Position numbers and translations under genes: made by a program. This document shows, piece after piece, positions 11,585 to 19,774 of a stretch of DNA of 64,000 nucleotides (its first letter is position 1; each line of letters opens with the position of its first letter). This stretch comes from Actinopolymorpha sp. NPDC004070 (GTDB taxonomy: Bacteria > Actinomycetota > Actinomycetes > Propionibacteriales > Actinopolymorphaceae). The notes under the pieces were generated by a model. It was not told where the DNA came from. It was given only the letters and a program-made list of their open reading frames with translations, and searched no databases. The DNA is taken from NCBI RefSeq assembly GCF_040610475.1, contig NZ_JBEXMJ010000001.1:372001-436000 (forward strand), given 5' to 3'.

Positions 11585-13030
11585 ATGCGCACCGCGCACA
11601 CCGTCGTCCAGATCAGGGCCGCCGAGGCCGCGCTGATGGCGACCGTGCCCGAGGGCACGTTGATGGACCGCGCCGCGACCGGACTTGCCCACGCCTGCGT
11701 GGACTTCCTCGGCGGCGCCTACGGCGCCGACGTCCTGATCGTGGCGGGGTCGGGGGCGAACGGCGGCGACGCGTTGTACGCCGGAGCCCGGCTCGCCCGG
11801 CGCGGCGCCCGGGTGGCCGCGATCCTGCTGAACCCGGACAAGACGCACGCCGGTGGCCTGGCCGCACTGCGTGCTGCCGGCGGTCACGTGGTGTCCGAGG
11901 ACGACCGCGAGGACGCGGTGGCCCGCGCCGATCTGGTGCTCGACGGCATCGTCGGCATCGGGGGCAAGCCCGGCCTGCGCCCGGACGCCGTCGCGGTGAT
12001 GGACCTGGTCCAGCGGTACGACGTACCCGTGGTCGCGGTCGACGTGCCGTCCGGCATCGACGTGGACACCGGTGAGACGCCCGAGCCGCACGTGCGCGCC
12101 GCGGTGACGGTGACGTTCGGCACCCACAAGGTGGGCCTGTTCGTCGACCCGGGCGCCTCCGCCGCCGGGGTGGTCCACCTGGTCGACATCGGGCTCGGCC
12201 CGTACCTCCCGGAGCCGGCGGCGGAGTCGCTGCAGGCCACCGACGTGGCCGCCCTGCTCCCGGCGCCGGACCGCACCTCGCACAAGTACTCCCGCGGCGT
12301 GCTCGGCGTGGTGGCCGGCTCCGAGCAGTACACCGGCGCGGCGGTGCTCGCGGTCAGCGGCGCCCTGGGCGGGCCCCTCGGCATGGTCCGCTACGTCGGG
12401 CCGGACGAACCCGCCCGGCTGGTCCGGGCACGCCGGCCCGAGGTCGTCGTGGGCGAGGGCAGGGTGCAGGCCTGGGTGGTCGGGTCCGGTCTGGGCGAGG
12501 CGCCCGAACGCGCCGACGACGTCGCCCGCGCGCTGGCCGGGGGCGTGCCCGTGCTGGTCGACGCCGACGGCCTGCGGCACGTGCTCGGGCGGTGCGAGGG
12601 CGAGGTCCTGCTCACTCCGCACGAGGGTGAGCTAGCCCGGATGCTCGAGGTGGAGCGTACGGACGTCACGGCCCGTCGGCTGCACTACGCGCGGGCGGCC
12701 GCCGACCGCTGGAACGCCACCGTGCTGCTCAAGGGCGCGACCACGGTGGTGGCGGCGCCGAGCGGTCCCGTCCGGGTCAACTTGGTGGGCACACCCTGGG
12801 TGGCGACCGCCGGGTCCGGCGACGTGCTGTCCGGCATCTGTGGTGCGCTGCTGGCCGGCGGGCTGTCGCCGCTGGACGCGGGCAGCGTGGGTTGCTTCCT
12901 GCACGAGACGGCCGGCGTACTCGCCTCGCGCGGCGGCCCGATCGTCGCCGAGGACATCGCCGCCGCCCTTCCGGACGCCTACCGGTTCGTCCGGAGCGCC
13001 GCCGGGGACGCGGCCGCCGGGGACGCCTGA
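11585..13030 (+). CDS. nnr: Bifunctional NAD(P)HX epimerase/dehydratase
   Basis: The 481-residue protein repairs hydrated NADH and NADPH. The N-terminal YjeF_N domain (about 1-215) has GSGANGGDALYAGARL and DVPSGIDVDTG. The C-terminal carbohydrate-kinase-like dehydratase (about 230-470) has KYSRGVLGVVAGS, LTPHEGELARM, VLLKGATTVVA and AGSGDVLSGI. Length fits the fused form. It is cotranscribed with acpS (9-nt gap). The last residues are a repeated AAGDAAAGDA tail. A TOBE-like fragment starts 6 nt after the stop. Confidence 0.95.
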   Translation: MRTAHTVVQIRAAEAALMATVPEGTLMDRAATGLAHACVDFLGGAYGADVLIVAGSGANGGDALYAGARLARRGARVAAILLNPDKTHAGGLAALRAAGGHVVSEDDREDAVARADLVLDGIVGIGGKPGLRPDAVAVMDLVQRYDVPVVAVDVPSGIDVDTGETPEPHVRAAVTVTFGTHKVGLFVDPGASAAGVVHLVDIGLGPYLPEPAAESLQATDVAALLPAPDRTSHKYSRGVLGVVAGSEQYTGAAVLAVSGALGGPLGMVRYVGPDEPARLVRARRPEVVVGEGRVQAWVVGSGLGEAPERADDVARALAGGVPVLVDADGLRHVLGRCEGEVLLTPHEGELARMLEVERTDVTARRLHYARAAADRWNATVLLKGATTVVAAPSGPVRVNLVGTPWVATAGSGDVLSGICGALLAGGLSPLDAGSVGCFLHETAGVLASRGGPIVAEDIAAALPDAYRFVRSAAGDAAAGDA

Positions 13031-13035
13031 CGACC

Positions 13036-13253
13036 GTGGTGGAGCGGTGTGCCGGCGCGCGGGTGGTCCGGGAGGTGCCGCGCGGCCACTTCACCGAGTT
13101 CGTGCTCGACCTGGGGCCGCTCACGCTGCGGGCCTTCGTCGGCGCGGACGCACCCGTCGGCCGGGAGACGGTGCCGGTATCTTCGGGCGCGCGCTGGTCT
13201 ACGCCGACGGCAGGCTGCGGTCCGAACGCCCGGGCGGGCGCGCGGAGGGATAG
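13036..13253 (+). pseudogene. Frameshifted TOBE-like domain fragment
   Basis: Starting with GTG GTG 6 nt after nnr, one frame reads VREVPRGHFTEFVLDLGPLT and LRAFVGADAPVGRET. The continuing sequence FGRALVYADGRLRSERPGG is found in another frame, ending at TAG 13253. Joined across about 13168, these resemble the TOBE_2 domain at the C terminus of many ABC-transporter ATPases (x-GDHTE-x-V...V-F-RALVY-G). No ATPase core precedes it, so it is either a remnant or a small coupled protein with a sequencing or real indel. It overlaps the end of the P1 peptidase gene on the other strand by 55 nt. Assignment is inference from pattern only. Confidence 0.35.
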
Positions 13254-14329
13254 CGGTCGAGGTAGCCCGGCAGGTCCACGGCCGGGGTGCGGACCCGCGT
13301 GGCGGCGAGGACGGCGTCCACCATCGCGAGCGTGACCGCGTCGGCGGCGGCCGCCTGCACCGCGGCCGCGCCACCGATCTCGGCGGCGCCGGGCCAGGCC
13401 ACCGGCGCGGCGGCGACCACCTCGGCCGTGCCCGTGGCCAGGGCGAAGACGGTGTCCCCGTCGACCAGGGTGTGCACCGGCCGGACCGACCGGGCCAGGC
13501 CGTCGTGGGCCGCGGCCGCCATCCGCAGCGTCTGCGGGTGGGTGAGCCGGGCGTTCGTGGCCACGACGGCGAGGGTGGTGTTGAGGACGTCCGGAGAGTC
13601 GGCCGAAGCACCCGCGCCGCCCGCCGGGTCCGCCTGCGCCCGGGCATGCTCGGCAGGCGAGGGGACTCCCGGCCGGAGTGCCTCGTCGGCGACGTACTGC
13701 GCGGCCAGCAGCGCACCGGTGTCGTCCAGGCAGGGCGAGCCGTAGGCGTTGGCCACCACCAGCGCGCCGACCACGATGCCGCCGGGAAGCCGCACGCTCG
13801 CCGTACCCACGCCGCCCTTGAGCCGGGGGAGGCTGAACGACGCACCGGTACCCGCCCCCACCGAGCCGGTGCGGACCACCCCGCCGGCGGCCTCGGTGGC
13901 GGCGGCGTAGCCGAGGTCGGCGTCCGGGCGGTTGCGGAGGTCCCCGCCCTTGCCCAGGTCGAAGACGATCGCGGCCGGCACCACCGGCACCACGGCTTCC
14001 GGGCCGATGGCGACGCCGCGGCCCTGTTCCTCACACCAGCGCTGCACGCCGGTGGCCGCGGCCAGCCCGAACGAGCTTCCGCCGGCCAGCGTCACCGCGT
14101 CCACGGTGTCGACCAGCGTCCCAGGTGCCAGCGCGTCCGTCTCGTGGGTGCCTGGCCCGCCGCCGCGGACGTCCACGGCGCCGATGGTCCCCGAGGGCGG
14201 GATCACCGCCGTGACGCCGGTCAGCCAGCCGCCACCGACGCGCTCGACCTGCCCCACCAGCACGTCCGGCACGTCGGTCAGCGCGCCGTACGGGTTGGCC
14301 GGCCCGCCCGGATTCCGGCGTTCGTTCAC
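13199..14329 (-). CDS. P1 (S58/DmpA-like) family peptidase
   Basis: The 376-residue protein opens GGPANPYGALTDVPDVLVGQV and shows GTHETDALAPG, AVTLAGGSSFGLAAATGV, NAYGSPCLDD and NTTLAVVATNARLTHPQ, all typical of the P1 family of self-processing N-terminal-nucleophile aminopeptidases. The NTTL segment, about 260 residues in, is the expected autocleavage site, with Thr becoming the nucleophile. Relatives act as D- or beta-aminopeptidases, but the substrate here is unknown. The GTG at 14329 is preferred because sequence further upstream is not conserved. It is divergent from alr; the 283-nt gap holds no other gene. Confidence 0.85.
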   Translation of the reverse strand: MNERRNPGGPANPYGALTDVPDVLVGQVERVGGGWLTGVTAVIPPSGTIGAVDVRGGGPGTHETDALAPGTLVDTVDAVTLAGGSSFGLAAATGVQRWCEEQGRGVAIGPEAVVPVVPAAIVFDLGKGGDLRNRPDADLGYAAATEAAGGVVRTGSVGAGTGASFSLPRLKGGVGTASVRLPGGIVVGALVVANAYGSPCLDDTGALLAAQYVADEALRPGVPSPAEHARAQADPAGGAGASADSPDVLNTTLAVVATNARLTHPQTLRMAAAAHDGLARSVRPVHTLVDGDTVFALATGTAEVVAAAPVAWPGAAEIGGAAAVQAAAADAVTLAMVDAVLAATRVRTPAVDLPGYLDRYPSARPPGRSDRSLPSA

Positions 14330-14612
14330 AAGGGCCGAGCTTAGGGCCCTTTGGCAACGAATCCTGACGACCCGACCGGGTCTGTCCGGCCAGCCCCGGG
14401 AGGCGCGCGGTGACCCGGCGGCCTGCCTGGACCGACCTTGGGAGTGCGCGGGCAGGCGTGGCGGCCCTGCCCGGGCCGACCCTGGGGGTGCGGCCTGGAA
14501 CACTGGAGCCGTCGTGAACGCAGGTCGCCCGGATCGCGGGCTGCCGGACGTTGGGCAACAGTTCGAGCACACAGCACGTCGAAACGAGCACCAAGGTCGA
14601 ACGGGCAAAGAG

Positions 14613-15845
14613 ATGGACACAGGTCGAACGCAATCACCCCGCGCCGCCGCGGGCCGGCAGGGCGCGGACGGCGCCGCCGCATGCGCTGCCGCGCCCGAGC
14701 ACGGCAGCGCCACCGGCCGTGCCGAGGCACGCATCGACCTCGCCGCCATCCGCGCCAACGTCGAGGCGATCCGCGGCCGGGTCGGCGGCCCCGCCGTGCT
14801 GGCCGTGGTCAAGGCCGACGGCTACGGCCACGGCCTGGTGCCGGCGGCCCGGGCCGCGGTCGACGGCGGAGCCGGATGGCTGGGCGTGGCCACGGTCGAG
14901 GAGGCGCTGGCCCTGCGGGCGGCCGGGCTCACCGCGCCGCGGATCCTGTCCTGGCTGGCCGCGCCGGGCGAGCGCTGGCAGCCTGCGGTGGCCGCCGGCG
15001 TCGACGTCGCCGCCTACTCCGCCTGGCAGCTGAACGAGATCGCCGAGGCGGCCGAGCACGCTGACACCACCGCGCAGGTGCACCTGAAGATCGACAGCGG
15101 GCTCAACCGCGGCGGCGCGGGCCGGAAGGACTGGCCGGCCCTGATCGACGCGGCGCTGAGCGCCGAGGCGGAGGGCACGGTCCGGGTCGCCGGGATCTGG
15201 TCCCACCTGGCGTGTGCCGACGAGCTGGGCCACCCGTCGGTCGACCGGCAGCTCGCGGTGTTCGAGGAGGCGGTGGCGTTCGCCGAGCGGGTGGGGGTCC
15301 GCCCCGAGGTGCGCCACCTCGCCAACTCCGCCGCGACACTCACCCGGCCCGACACCCACTTCGACCTCGTACGCCCCGGCCTCGCCGTGTACGGCCTGTC
15401 CCCGGTGCCCGAGGTGTCCTCGCCGGAGGAGCTCGGCCTGGTCCCCGCGATGTCGGTGCGGGCCCGGCTGGCGCTGGTCAAACGCGTGCCGGCCGGGGAG
15501 GGCGTGTCGTACGGCCATCGGTACGTCACCTCCGCCGAGACCACGCTCGGCCTGGTGCCGCTGGGGTACGCCGACGGGGTGCCGCGGGCGGCGAGCAACG
15601 TCGGGCCGGTGTGGGCCGGCGGCCGGCGGCGTACGATCGCCGGCACCGTGTGCATGGACCAGTTCGTACTCGATCTCGGCGACGACGCCACCGTCGCCGG
15701 AGACGAGGTGATCCTGTTCGGCACGGGGACCTCCGGAGAGCCGACCGCCCAGGACTGGGCCGACGCCACCGGCACGATCTCCTGGGAGATCGTCACCCGC
15801 GTCGGCGCCCGGGTTCCCCGGCACTACGTCGGGGGGCGGGCCTGA
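14613..15845 (+). CDS. alr: Alanine racemase
   Basis: The PLP enzyme makes D-alanine for peptidoglycan. The 410-residue product has RIDLAAIRANVEAIR, the PLP lysine in VVKADGYGHG (Lys67), RGGAGR near 170 and the second catalytic base Tyr300 in GVSYGHRY, followed by GYADGVPR and GTVCMDQFV. The first 40 residues are Ala/Gly-rich and poorly conserved. ATG at 14613 is reported, although an in-frame GTG at 14514 would add 33 residues. The stop overlaps the next gene by one base (TGATG), so the two are coupled. Position ahead of the tsa genes is usual in actinobacteria. Confidence 0.95.
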   Translation: MDTGRTQSPRAAAGRQGADGAAACAAAPEHGSATGRAEARIDLAAIRANVEAIRGRVGGPAVLAVVKADGYGHGLVPAARAAVDGGAGWLGVATVEEALALRAAGLTAPRILSWLAAPGERWQPAVAAGVDVAAYSAWQLNEIAEAAEHADTTAQVHLKIDSGLNRGGAGRKDWPALIDAALSAEAEGTVRVAGIWSHLACADELGHPSVDRQLAVFEEAVAFAERVGVRPEVRHLANSAATLTRPDTHFDLVRPGLAVYGLSPVPEVSSPEELGLVPAMSVRARLALVKRVPAGEGVSYGHRYVTSAETTLGLVPLGYADGVPRAASNVGPVWAGGRRRTIAGTVCMDQFVLDLGDDATVAGDEVILFGTGTSGEPTAQDWADATGTISWEIVTRVGARVPRHYVGGRA

Positions 15846-17101
15846 TGGCAGACGACGAGCAGAACCCCGTCGGCCGCGCCGTCGAGCGCGCCGGTCAGGT
15901 GGGCAGGCTCGGCCGCTCCGCCCGGGTGTCCCGGGTCGCGAAGGCTGCCAGGGCCGCCCGGCCGGGCAGGGCGGGCGGCACCGGCCGGTCCGAGGGCGCG
16001 GACCGGATGGTCGAGCTTCTCGGTAGCCGGACCGGTGTGCTCGGCGCCGCCACCGGCATGCTGGCGGCCGGTGCCGCCGCCGGGATCGCGCTCGAACGCT
16101 ACGTCGTCGGCCGGCGCCGCACCGCCGGCCTGCGCGACGACGGTCCGCTCGGCACCCGGCGCGGCGACCCGACGATCGTGAAGACCACCGACGGCCTGGA
16201 GCTGTACGCCGAGGTCGACGAGCCCAGCCCCCGGGTGGCCGACCCGCTCACCGTGGTCTTCTGCCACGGGTACGCCCTCAACCTCGACTGCTGGCACTTC
16301 CAGCGGGCCGCGCTGGTGGGAGAGGCGCGGCTGGTCTTCTACGACCAGCGTTCCCACGGCCGCTCCGGCCGCTCACCCAGCAACCTGTGCAACGTCGACC
16401 AGCTCGGCAAGGACCTCGCCGAGGTGCTCACCGCACTCGCCCCGGAGGGCCCGATCATGCTCGTCGGCCACTCGATGGGCGGCATGTCGGTGCTGGCGCT
16501 GGCCGACCAGCACCCGGAGATCTTCGCCGAGCGGGTCGTCGGTGTCGCGTTGCTGGCCAGCAGCGCCGGCGGCCTGGACTCGGTGACGCTCGGCGTGCCC
16601 GGCCCGGTGGGGCGGCTGGTGCACCGGCTGACGCCGGCCGCGGTGGCCGCGATCTCCCGGGCGCCCGGCCTGATCGAGCGGGGCCGCAAGGCCGGCAGCG
16701 ACGTGGCGTACTTCCTCACCAAGCACTATTCCTTCGGCTCCAAGGTCTCCCGGGCGCGGGTGGAGTTCGTGGCGGAGATGCTCGCGGGTACGCCGATCGA
16801 GGTGGTGGCCGACTTCTACCCGGGGTTCGCCACGCACGACAAGTACCACGCGCTGGAGGCGCTGCACGGCGTGGAGACGCTGGTCATGGGCGGCCGCGAG
16901 GACCTGATCACCCCGGTGGAGCACAGCCGGGAGATCGCCGAGCGGCATCCGGCCGCTGAGTACGTCGAGCTGTCCGACAGCGGGCACATGTTCCTGATCG
17001 AGCACCCGGACGTGGTCAACGCCGCGCTGTTGGACCTGCTCGGCCGGGCCGCCGCCGCGGCGGGTTCGATGACCAGGCGACCCGTGGACGAGACCGGCTG
17101 A
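15845..17101 (+). CDS. Alpha/beta hydrolase with N-terminal membrane anchor
   Basis: The 418-residue protein has a basic, Ala-rich N terminus, one hydrophobic segment at about 62-80 (GVLGAATGMLAAGAAAGIAL), and an alpha/beta hydrolase domain. The domain shows VVFCHGYALN (oxyanion region), the nucleophile elbow GHSMGG, and the His segment DSGHMFLIEHPD near the C terminus. It is translationally coupled to alr by a one-base overlap. Hydrolases of this type between alr and tsaE are common in actinobacteria; no substrate is established. The predicted anchor suggests action at the membrane. Confidence 0.85.
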   Translation: MADDEQNPVGRAVERAGQVGRLGRSARVSRVAKAARAARPGRAGGTGRSEGADRMVELLGSRTGVLGAATGMLAAGAAAGIALERYVVGRRRTAGLRDDGPLGTRRGDPTIVKTTDGLELYAEVDEPSPRVADPLTVVFCHGYALNLDCWHFQRAALVGEARLVFYDQRSHGRSGRSPSNLCNVDQLGKDLAEVLTALAPEGPIMLVGHSMGGMSVLALADQHPEIFAERVVGVALLASSAGGLDSVTLGVPGPVGRLVHRLTPAAVAAISRAPGLIERGRKAGSDVAYFLTKHYSFGSKVSRARVEFVAEMLAGTPIEVVADFYPGFATHDKYHALEALHGVETLVMGGREDLITPVEHSREIAERHPAAEYVELSDSGHMFLIEHPDVVNAALLDLLGRAAAAAGSMTRRPVDETG

Positions 17102-17144
17102 CCGACGGGCGAACCCGCCGTACGAAGCCCGTACGAAGAACCAG

Positions 17145-17208
17145 CCGAACCGAGAACAACCCGAACCGAGAACAACCCGAACCGAGAACAACCCGAACCG
17201 AGAACAAC
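17145..17208. repeat. Four perfect copies of a 16-bp tandem repeat
   Basis: CCGAACCGAGAACAAC is repeated four times without a mismatch in the 137-nt gap between the hydrolase and the GNAT-TsaE gene. The unit is not a multiple of three and no gene spans it. Partial half-units (CGAAGAACCAG) precede it. Confidence 0.95.
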
Positions 17209-17238
17209 CGACCGAGCGGACGAAGCGGAGCGCACACG

Positions 17239-18270
17239 GTGACCGACCTGCACGTCGTCGAGGCCAAGCCCACGGACGCGGCTGCCCTGGTGGCCGTCAT
17301 CCACGCGGCGTTCGGCGCCCGGCCGCCCCTGGACCCACCGGGAACCGCGCTGCGGGAGACCGTGCAGTCGGTCGAGGACGCGGTGCGTTCCTACGGCGGG
17401 CTGCTGGCCCAGGTCGACGGCCGCCCCGCCGGTGCGATGCTGCTCGCCGAGAACGACGGGTGGCTCGACCTGCGCCGGGTGTCGGTGCACCCGAGGTTCC
17501 AGCATCGCGGCGTGGCCACCGCGATGGTCGGCTGTGCCGAGGAGGTCGCGGCCGAGCACGGGCTCGCGGGCGTACGACTGGTCGCCCGCGCCGAGCTGCC
17601 GGCCACGCTCACGTTCTGGCGGCACCGCGGCTATCTCGTGGCCGGCCAGGACGGGCCGAACATCCACCTGGCCAAGCGGCTCCCGGTGGAGATCACGGCG
17701 GTCAGCGTCGAGGACACCCAGGAGGTCGGCCGGCGGCTGGCGAGGATCCTGCGCGCCGGTGACCTGGTGCTACTGACGGGTGAGCTCGGTGCCGGCAAGA
17801 CCACGTTGACGCAGGGGATCGGTGACGGGCTGGGCGTTCGCGGCCAGGTCACCTCGCCGACCTTCGTGATCGCCCGCGCGCACCCGTCGACGGTCGGCGG
17901 CCCGCCGCTGGTGCACGTCGACGCGTACCGCCTGGGCGGCGTGGCCGAACTCGACGATCTCGACCTGGACACCTCCGTGACCGACGCGGTCACCGTGGTC
18001 GAGTGGGGCGAGGGACTCGCCGAGGGCCTGGCCGAGGACCGGCTGGAGGTCGTGGTCAGCCGCAGTGTGGGGGAGGAGACCACGGGCGAAGGAGGCGTGT
18101 CCGAGGCCGCGGACCGGACCGCGAACGGGACTGCGGGCGAGCCGGAGGACGAACGCGAGGATGTCCGGCAGGTCCGGGTCGTCCCCGTCGGCCGGCGCTG
18201 GCTGGACGTCGCGCTGCGCGACGCGCTGGCCGAGGGGCTCGCGGCCGACGTCAGGTCCGTCCCGAACTGA
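17239..18270 (+). CDS. tsaE: GNAT acetyltransferase fused to tRNA t6A ATPase TsaE
   Basis: Residues 1-150 form a GNAT domain with RRVSVHPRFQHRGVATAMV and FWRHRGYLV. Residues about 152-280 are TsaE: the P-loop GELGAGKTT at 181-189, TSPTFVIAR, HVDAYRLGG and VTVVEWGEGL. A Glu/Thr-rich stretch (about 275-310) precedes the final RWLDVALRDALAEGL. TsaE is the ATPase that resets the TsaB-TsaD complex during N6-threonylcarbamoyl-adenosine synthesis on tRNA. The GNAT role is unknown. The start is GTG at 17239; tsaB lies 33 nt downstream and rimI after that. Confidence 0.93.
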   Translation: MTDLHVVEAKPTDAAALVAVIHAAFGARPPLDPPGTALRETVQSVEDAVRSYGGLLAQVDGRPAGAMLLAENDGWLDLRRVSVHPRFQHRGVATAMVGCAEEVAAEHGLAGVRLVARAELPATLTFWRHRGYLVAGQDGPNIHLAKRLPVEITAVSVEDTQEVGRRLARILRAGDLVLLTGELGAGKTTLTQGIGDGLGVRGQVTSPTFVIARAHPSTVGGPPLVHVDAYRLGGVAELDDLDLDTSVTDAVTVVEWGEGLAEGLAEDRLEVVVSRSVGEETTGEGGVSEAADRTANGTAGEPEDEREDVRQVRVVPVGRRWLDVALRDALAEGLAADVRSVPN

Positions 18271-18290
18271 CCTTGGCCAGCGGGCCGGGC

Positions 18291-18296
18291 TAGCCT
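18291..18296 (+). promoter_or_regulatory. Internal -10 box for tsaB, probably leaderless
   Basis: TAGCCT ends 7 nt before the tsaB GTG and no ribosome binding site is present. This suggests tsaB-rimI can be transcribed separately from tsaE. Confidence 0.4.
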
Positions 18297-18303
18297 GGCC
18301 AAC

Positions 18304-18966
18304 GTGCTGCTCCTCGCGTTCGACACGGCCACCCCGGCGATCACGGTCGCGCTCCACGACGGGACGTCGGTGGTGGCGACCTCCACGGTCGTGGACGCCA
18401 TGCGACATGGCGAGCTCCTCGCGCCCGGCATCGCTGCGGTGCTCGACCAGGCCGGTGCGGACCGCACCGACCTGACCGACGTCGCCGTCGGCGTCGGCCC
18501 CGGCCCGTTCACCGGGCTGCGGGTGGGCCTGGTGACGGCGCGGACGCTGGGGCACGTCCTGGACATTCCGGTGCACGGCGTGTGCACGCTCGACGTGCTC
18601 GCGGCGGCCGCCGAGGTCGATTCCGGGCCGTTCTGCGTGGCGACCGACGCGCGGCGCAAGGAGGTCTACTGGGGGAGGTACGCCGACCGGCACACCCGCG
18701 TCGACGGTCCCCTCGTGGACCGGCCGGACGTCCTCGCCACCGCCGACCCCGTGGTCGGGCGCGGTGCGACGCTGTACCCCGCGGCGTTCCCGACGGCGGC
18801 CGGTCCCATGGACCCCGACGCCGCCGTGCTGGCCGAACTGGTGGTCTCCGGTGCGGCGAAGGTCGTACCAGCGACTCCGATGTATCTGCGCCGCCCCGAC
18901 GCGGTCGAGCCCCGCACCCGTGGCAAGCGCGTCCTGACCGCACGCGAGGACCGGGTCCCGACGTGA
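18304..18966 (+). CDS. tsaB: tRNA t6A synthesis protein TsaB
   Basis: The 220-residue ASKHA-fold protein opens LLLAFDTATPAITVALHDG and carries VGVGPGPFTGLRVGLVTARTL, the usual TsaB signatures. It is the non-catalytic partner that scaffolds TsaD (22028) and TsaE (17239). Length is normal. Its stop overlaps the rimI start (GTGA at 18963-18966), so the two are coupled. Confidence 0.95.
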   Translation: MLLLAFDTATPAITVALHDGTSVVATSTVVDAMRHGELLAPGIAAVLDQAGADRTDLTDVAVGVGPGPFTGLRVGLVTARTLGHVLDIPVHGVCTLDVLAAAAEVDSGPFCVATDARRKEVYWGRYADRHTRVDGPLVDRPDVLATADPVVGRGATLYPAAFPTAAGPMDPDAAVLAELVVSGAAKVVPATPMYLRRPDAVEPRTRGKRVLTAREDRVPT

Positions 18967-19523
18967 TCGCCATCCGGCCGGCTCGTCCCGCGGACCTCGC
19001 GAGGTTGCGCGCGCTGGAGACGGCCTGCTTCGGCCGGGACGCCTGGGGCGAACAGGCACTGGAGGGCGAGCTCGCCGGGGTACCCGACACCAGGTGCGTC
19101 CTTGTCGCCGAGGACGCCGACACGTCCGCCGACAGCGCCGACAGCGCCGACGTCGCCGACGTCGCCGACATCGCGGAGATCGACACCTGCTGGGGCACCG
19201 GCGCCGACACCGTCACCGGCACCGGCGAGACCACGATCGCGGGGTACGCCTCCCTGCTCGCGGTCGCGGCCACGGCCGACGTCCAACGCATCGCCGTACG
19301 ACCGGACCGCCGCCGGGAGGGGATCGGGCGGGCGCTGCTGGACGCGCTGCTCGCGCAGGCCCGGGACCGCGGCTGTGCGGAGGCATTGCTGGAGGTACGC
19401 CACGACAACGCCGCCGCGCTGGCGATGTACGAGGCGATCGGGTTCGAGCAGATCGCCCGGCGGCGCGGCTACTACCACGGGGTGGCCGACGCCCTGGTGC
19501 TCCGGCTCGCCCCGCTGGACTAG
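18963..19523 (+). CDS. rimI: Ribosomal-protein-alanine N-acetyltransferase RimI-like
   Basis: The GNAT protein of 186 residues has IRPARPADLARLRALETACF, the acetyl-CoA loop VRPDRRREGIGRALLDALL and the RimI-like end EVRHDNAAALAMYEAIGFEQIARRRGYY. RimI acetylates the N terminus of ribosomal protein S18 and may act on other proteins. An insertion of about 35 acidic residues (near 53-90) lies between the first strands and comes from a DNA repeat at 19128-19172. The GTG start overlaps the tsaB stop by 4 nt. Confidence 0.9.
   Translation: MIAIRPARPADLARLRALETACFGRDAWGEQALEGELAGVPDTRCVLVAEDADTSADSADSADVADVADIAEIDTCWGTGADTVTGTGETTIAGYASLLAVAATADVQRIAVRPDRRREGIGRALLDALLAQARDRGCAEALLEVRHDNAAALAMYEAIGFEQIARRRGYYHGVADALVLRLAPLD
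19128..19172. repeat. Five 9-bp units inside rimI
   Basis: Units GCCGACAGC (twice), GCCGACGTC (twice) and GCCGACATC run in frame and encode Ala-Asp-Ser/Val/Ile repeats. They lengthen a surface loop of RimI without breaking the frame. Confidence 0.9.
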
Positions 19524-19656
19524 CTCCCCGCTGACTGGCTTCCCGCCGGAGTGGTAGCCCGCCGGTCGACGGATCGGCGGGCGGCCCCGGGAGCGCCCGC
19601 AGCCGTCGCCCGGACAAAGCCCGGTTGCCGGTCCCGGACGATCTAGCCCACATCCC

Positions 19657-19685
19657 TTGACCCGCCGGTGATCAACTCTTACGTT
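19657..19685 (+). promoter_or_regulatory. Promoter of the solute-binding lipoprotein gene
   Basis: TTGACC (19657-19662), a 17-bp spacer and TACGTT (19680-19685) form a good vegetative promoter. The leader would be about 85 nt, and the GGGAGGG before ATG 19775 belongs to this transcript. The rest of the 251-nt gap after rimI shows nothing else. Confidence 0.65.
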
Positions 19686-19774
19686 CATGCGGGAAATCGA
19701 TTGCTCGCACGCTTTCGCCGTGCGTTGGACGCCGGCGGCTCTTGGTGAGGTGTACCGCCGGTCGGGAGGGAACC

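Noticed and set aside
17145..17208. CRISPR-like array
   Set aside because: The units are directly adjacent with no spacers and no cas genes are near, so it is a tandem repeat.
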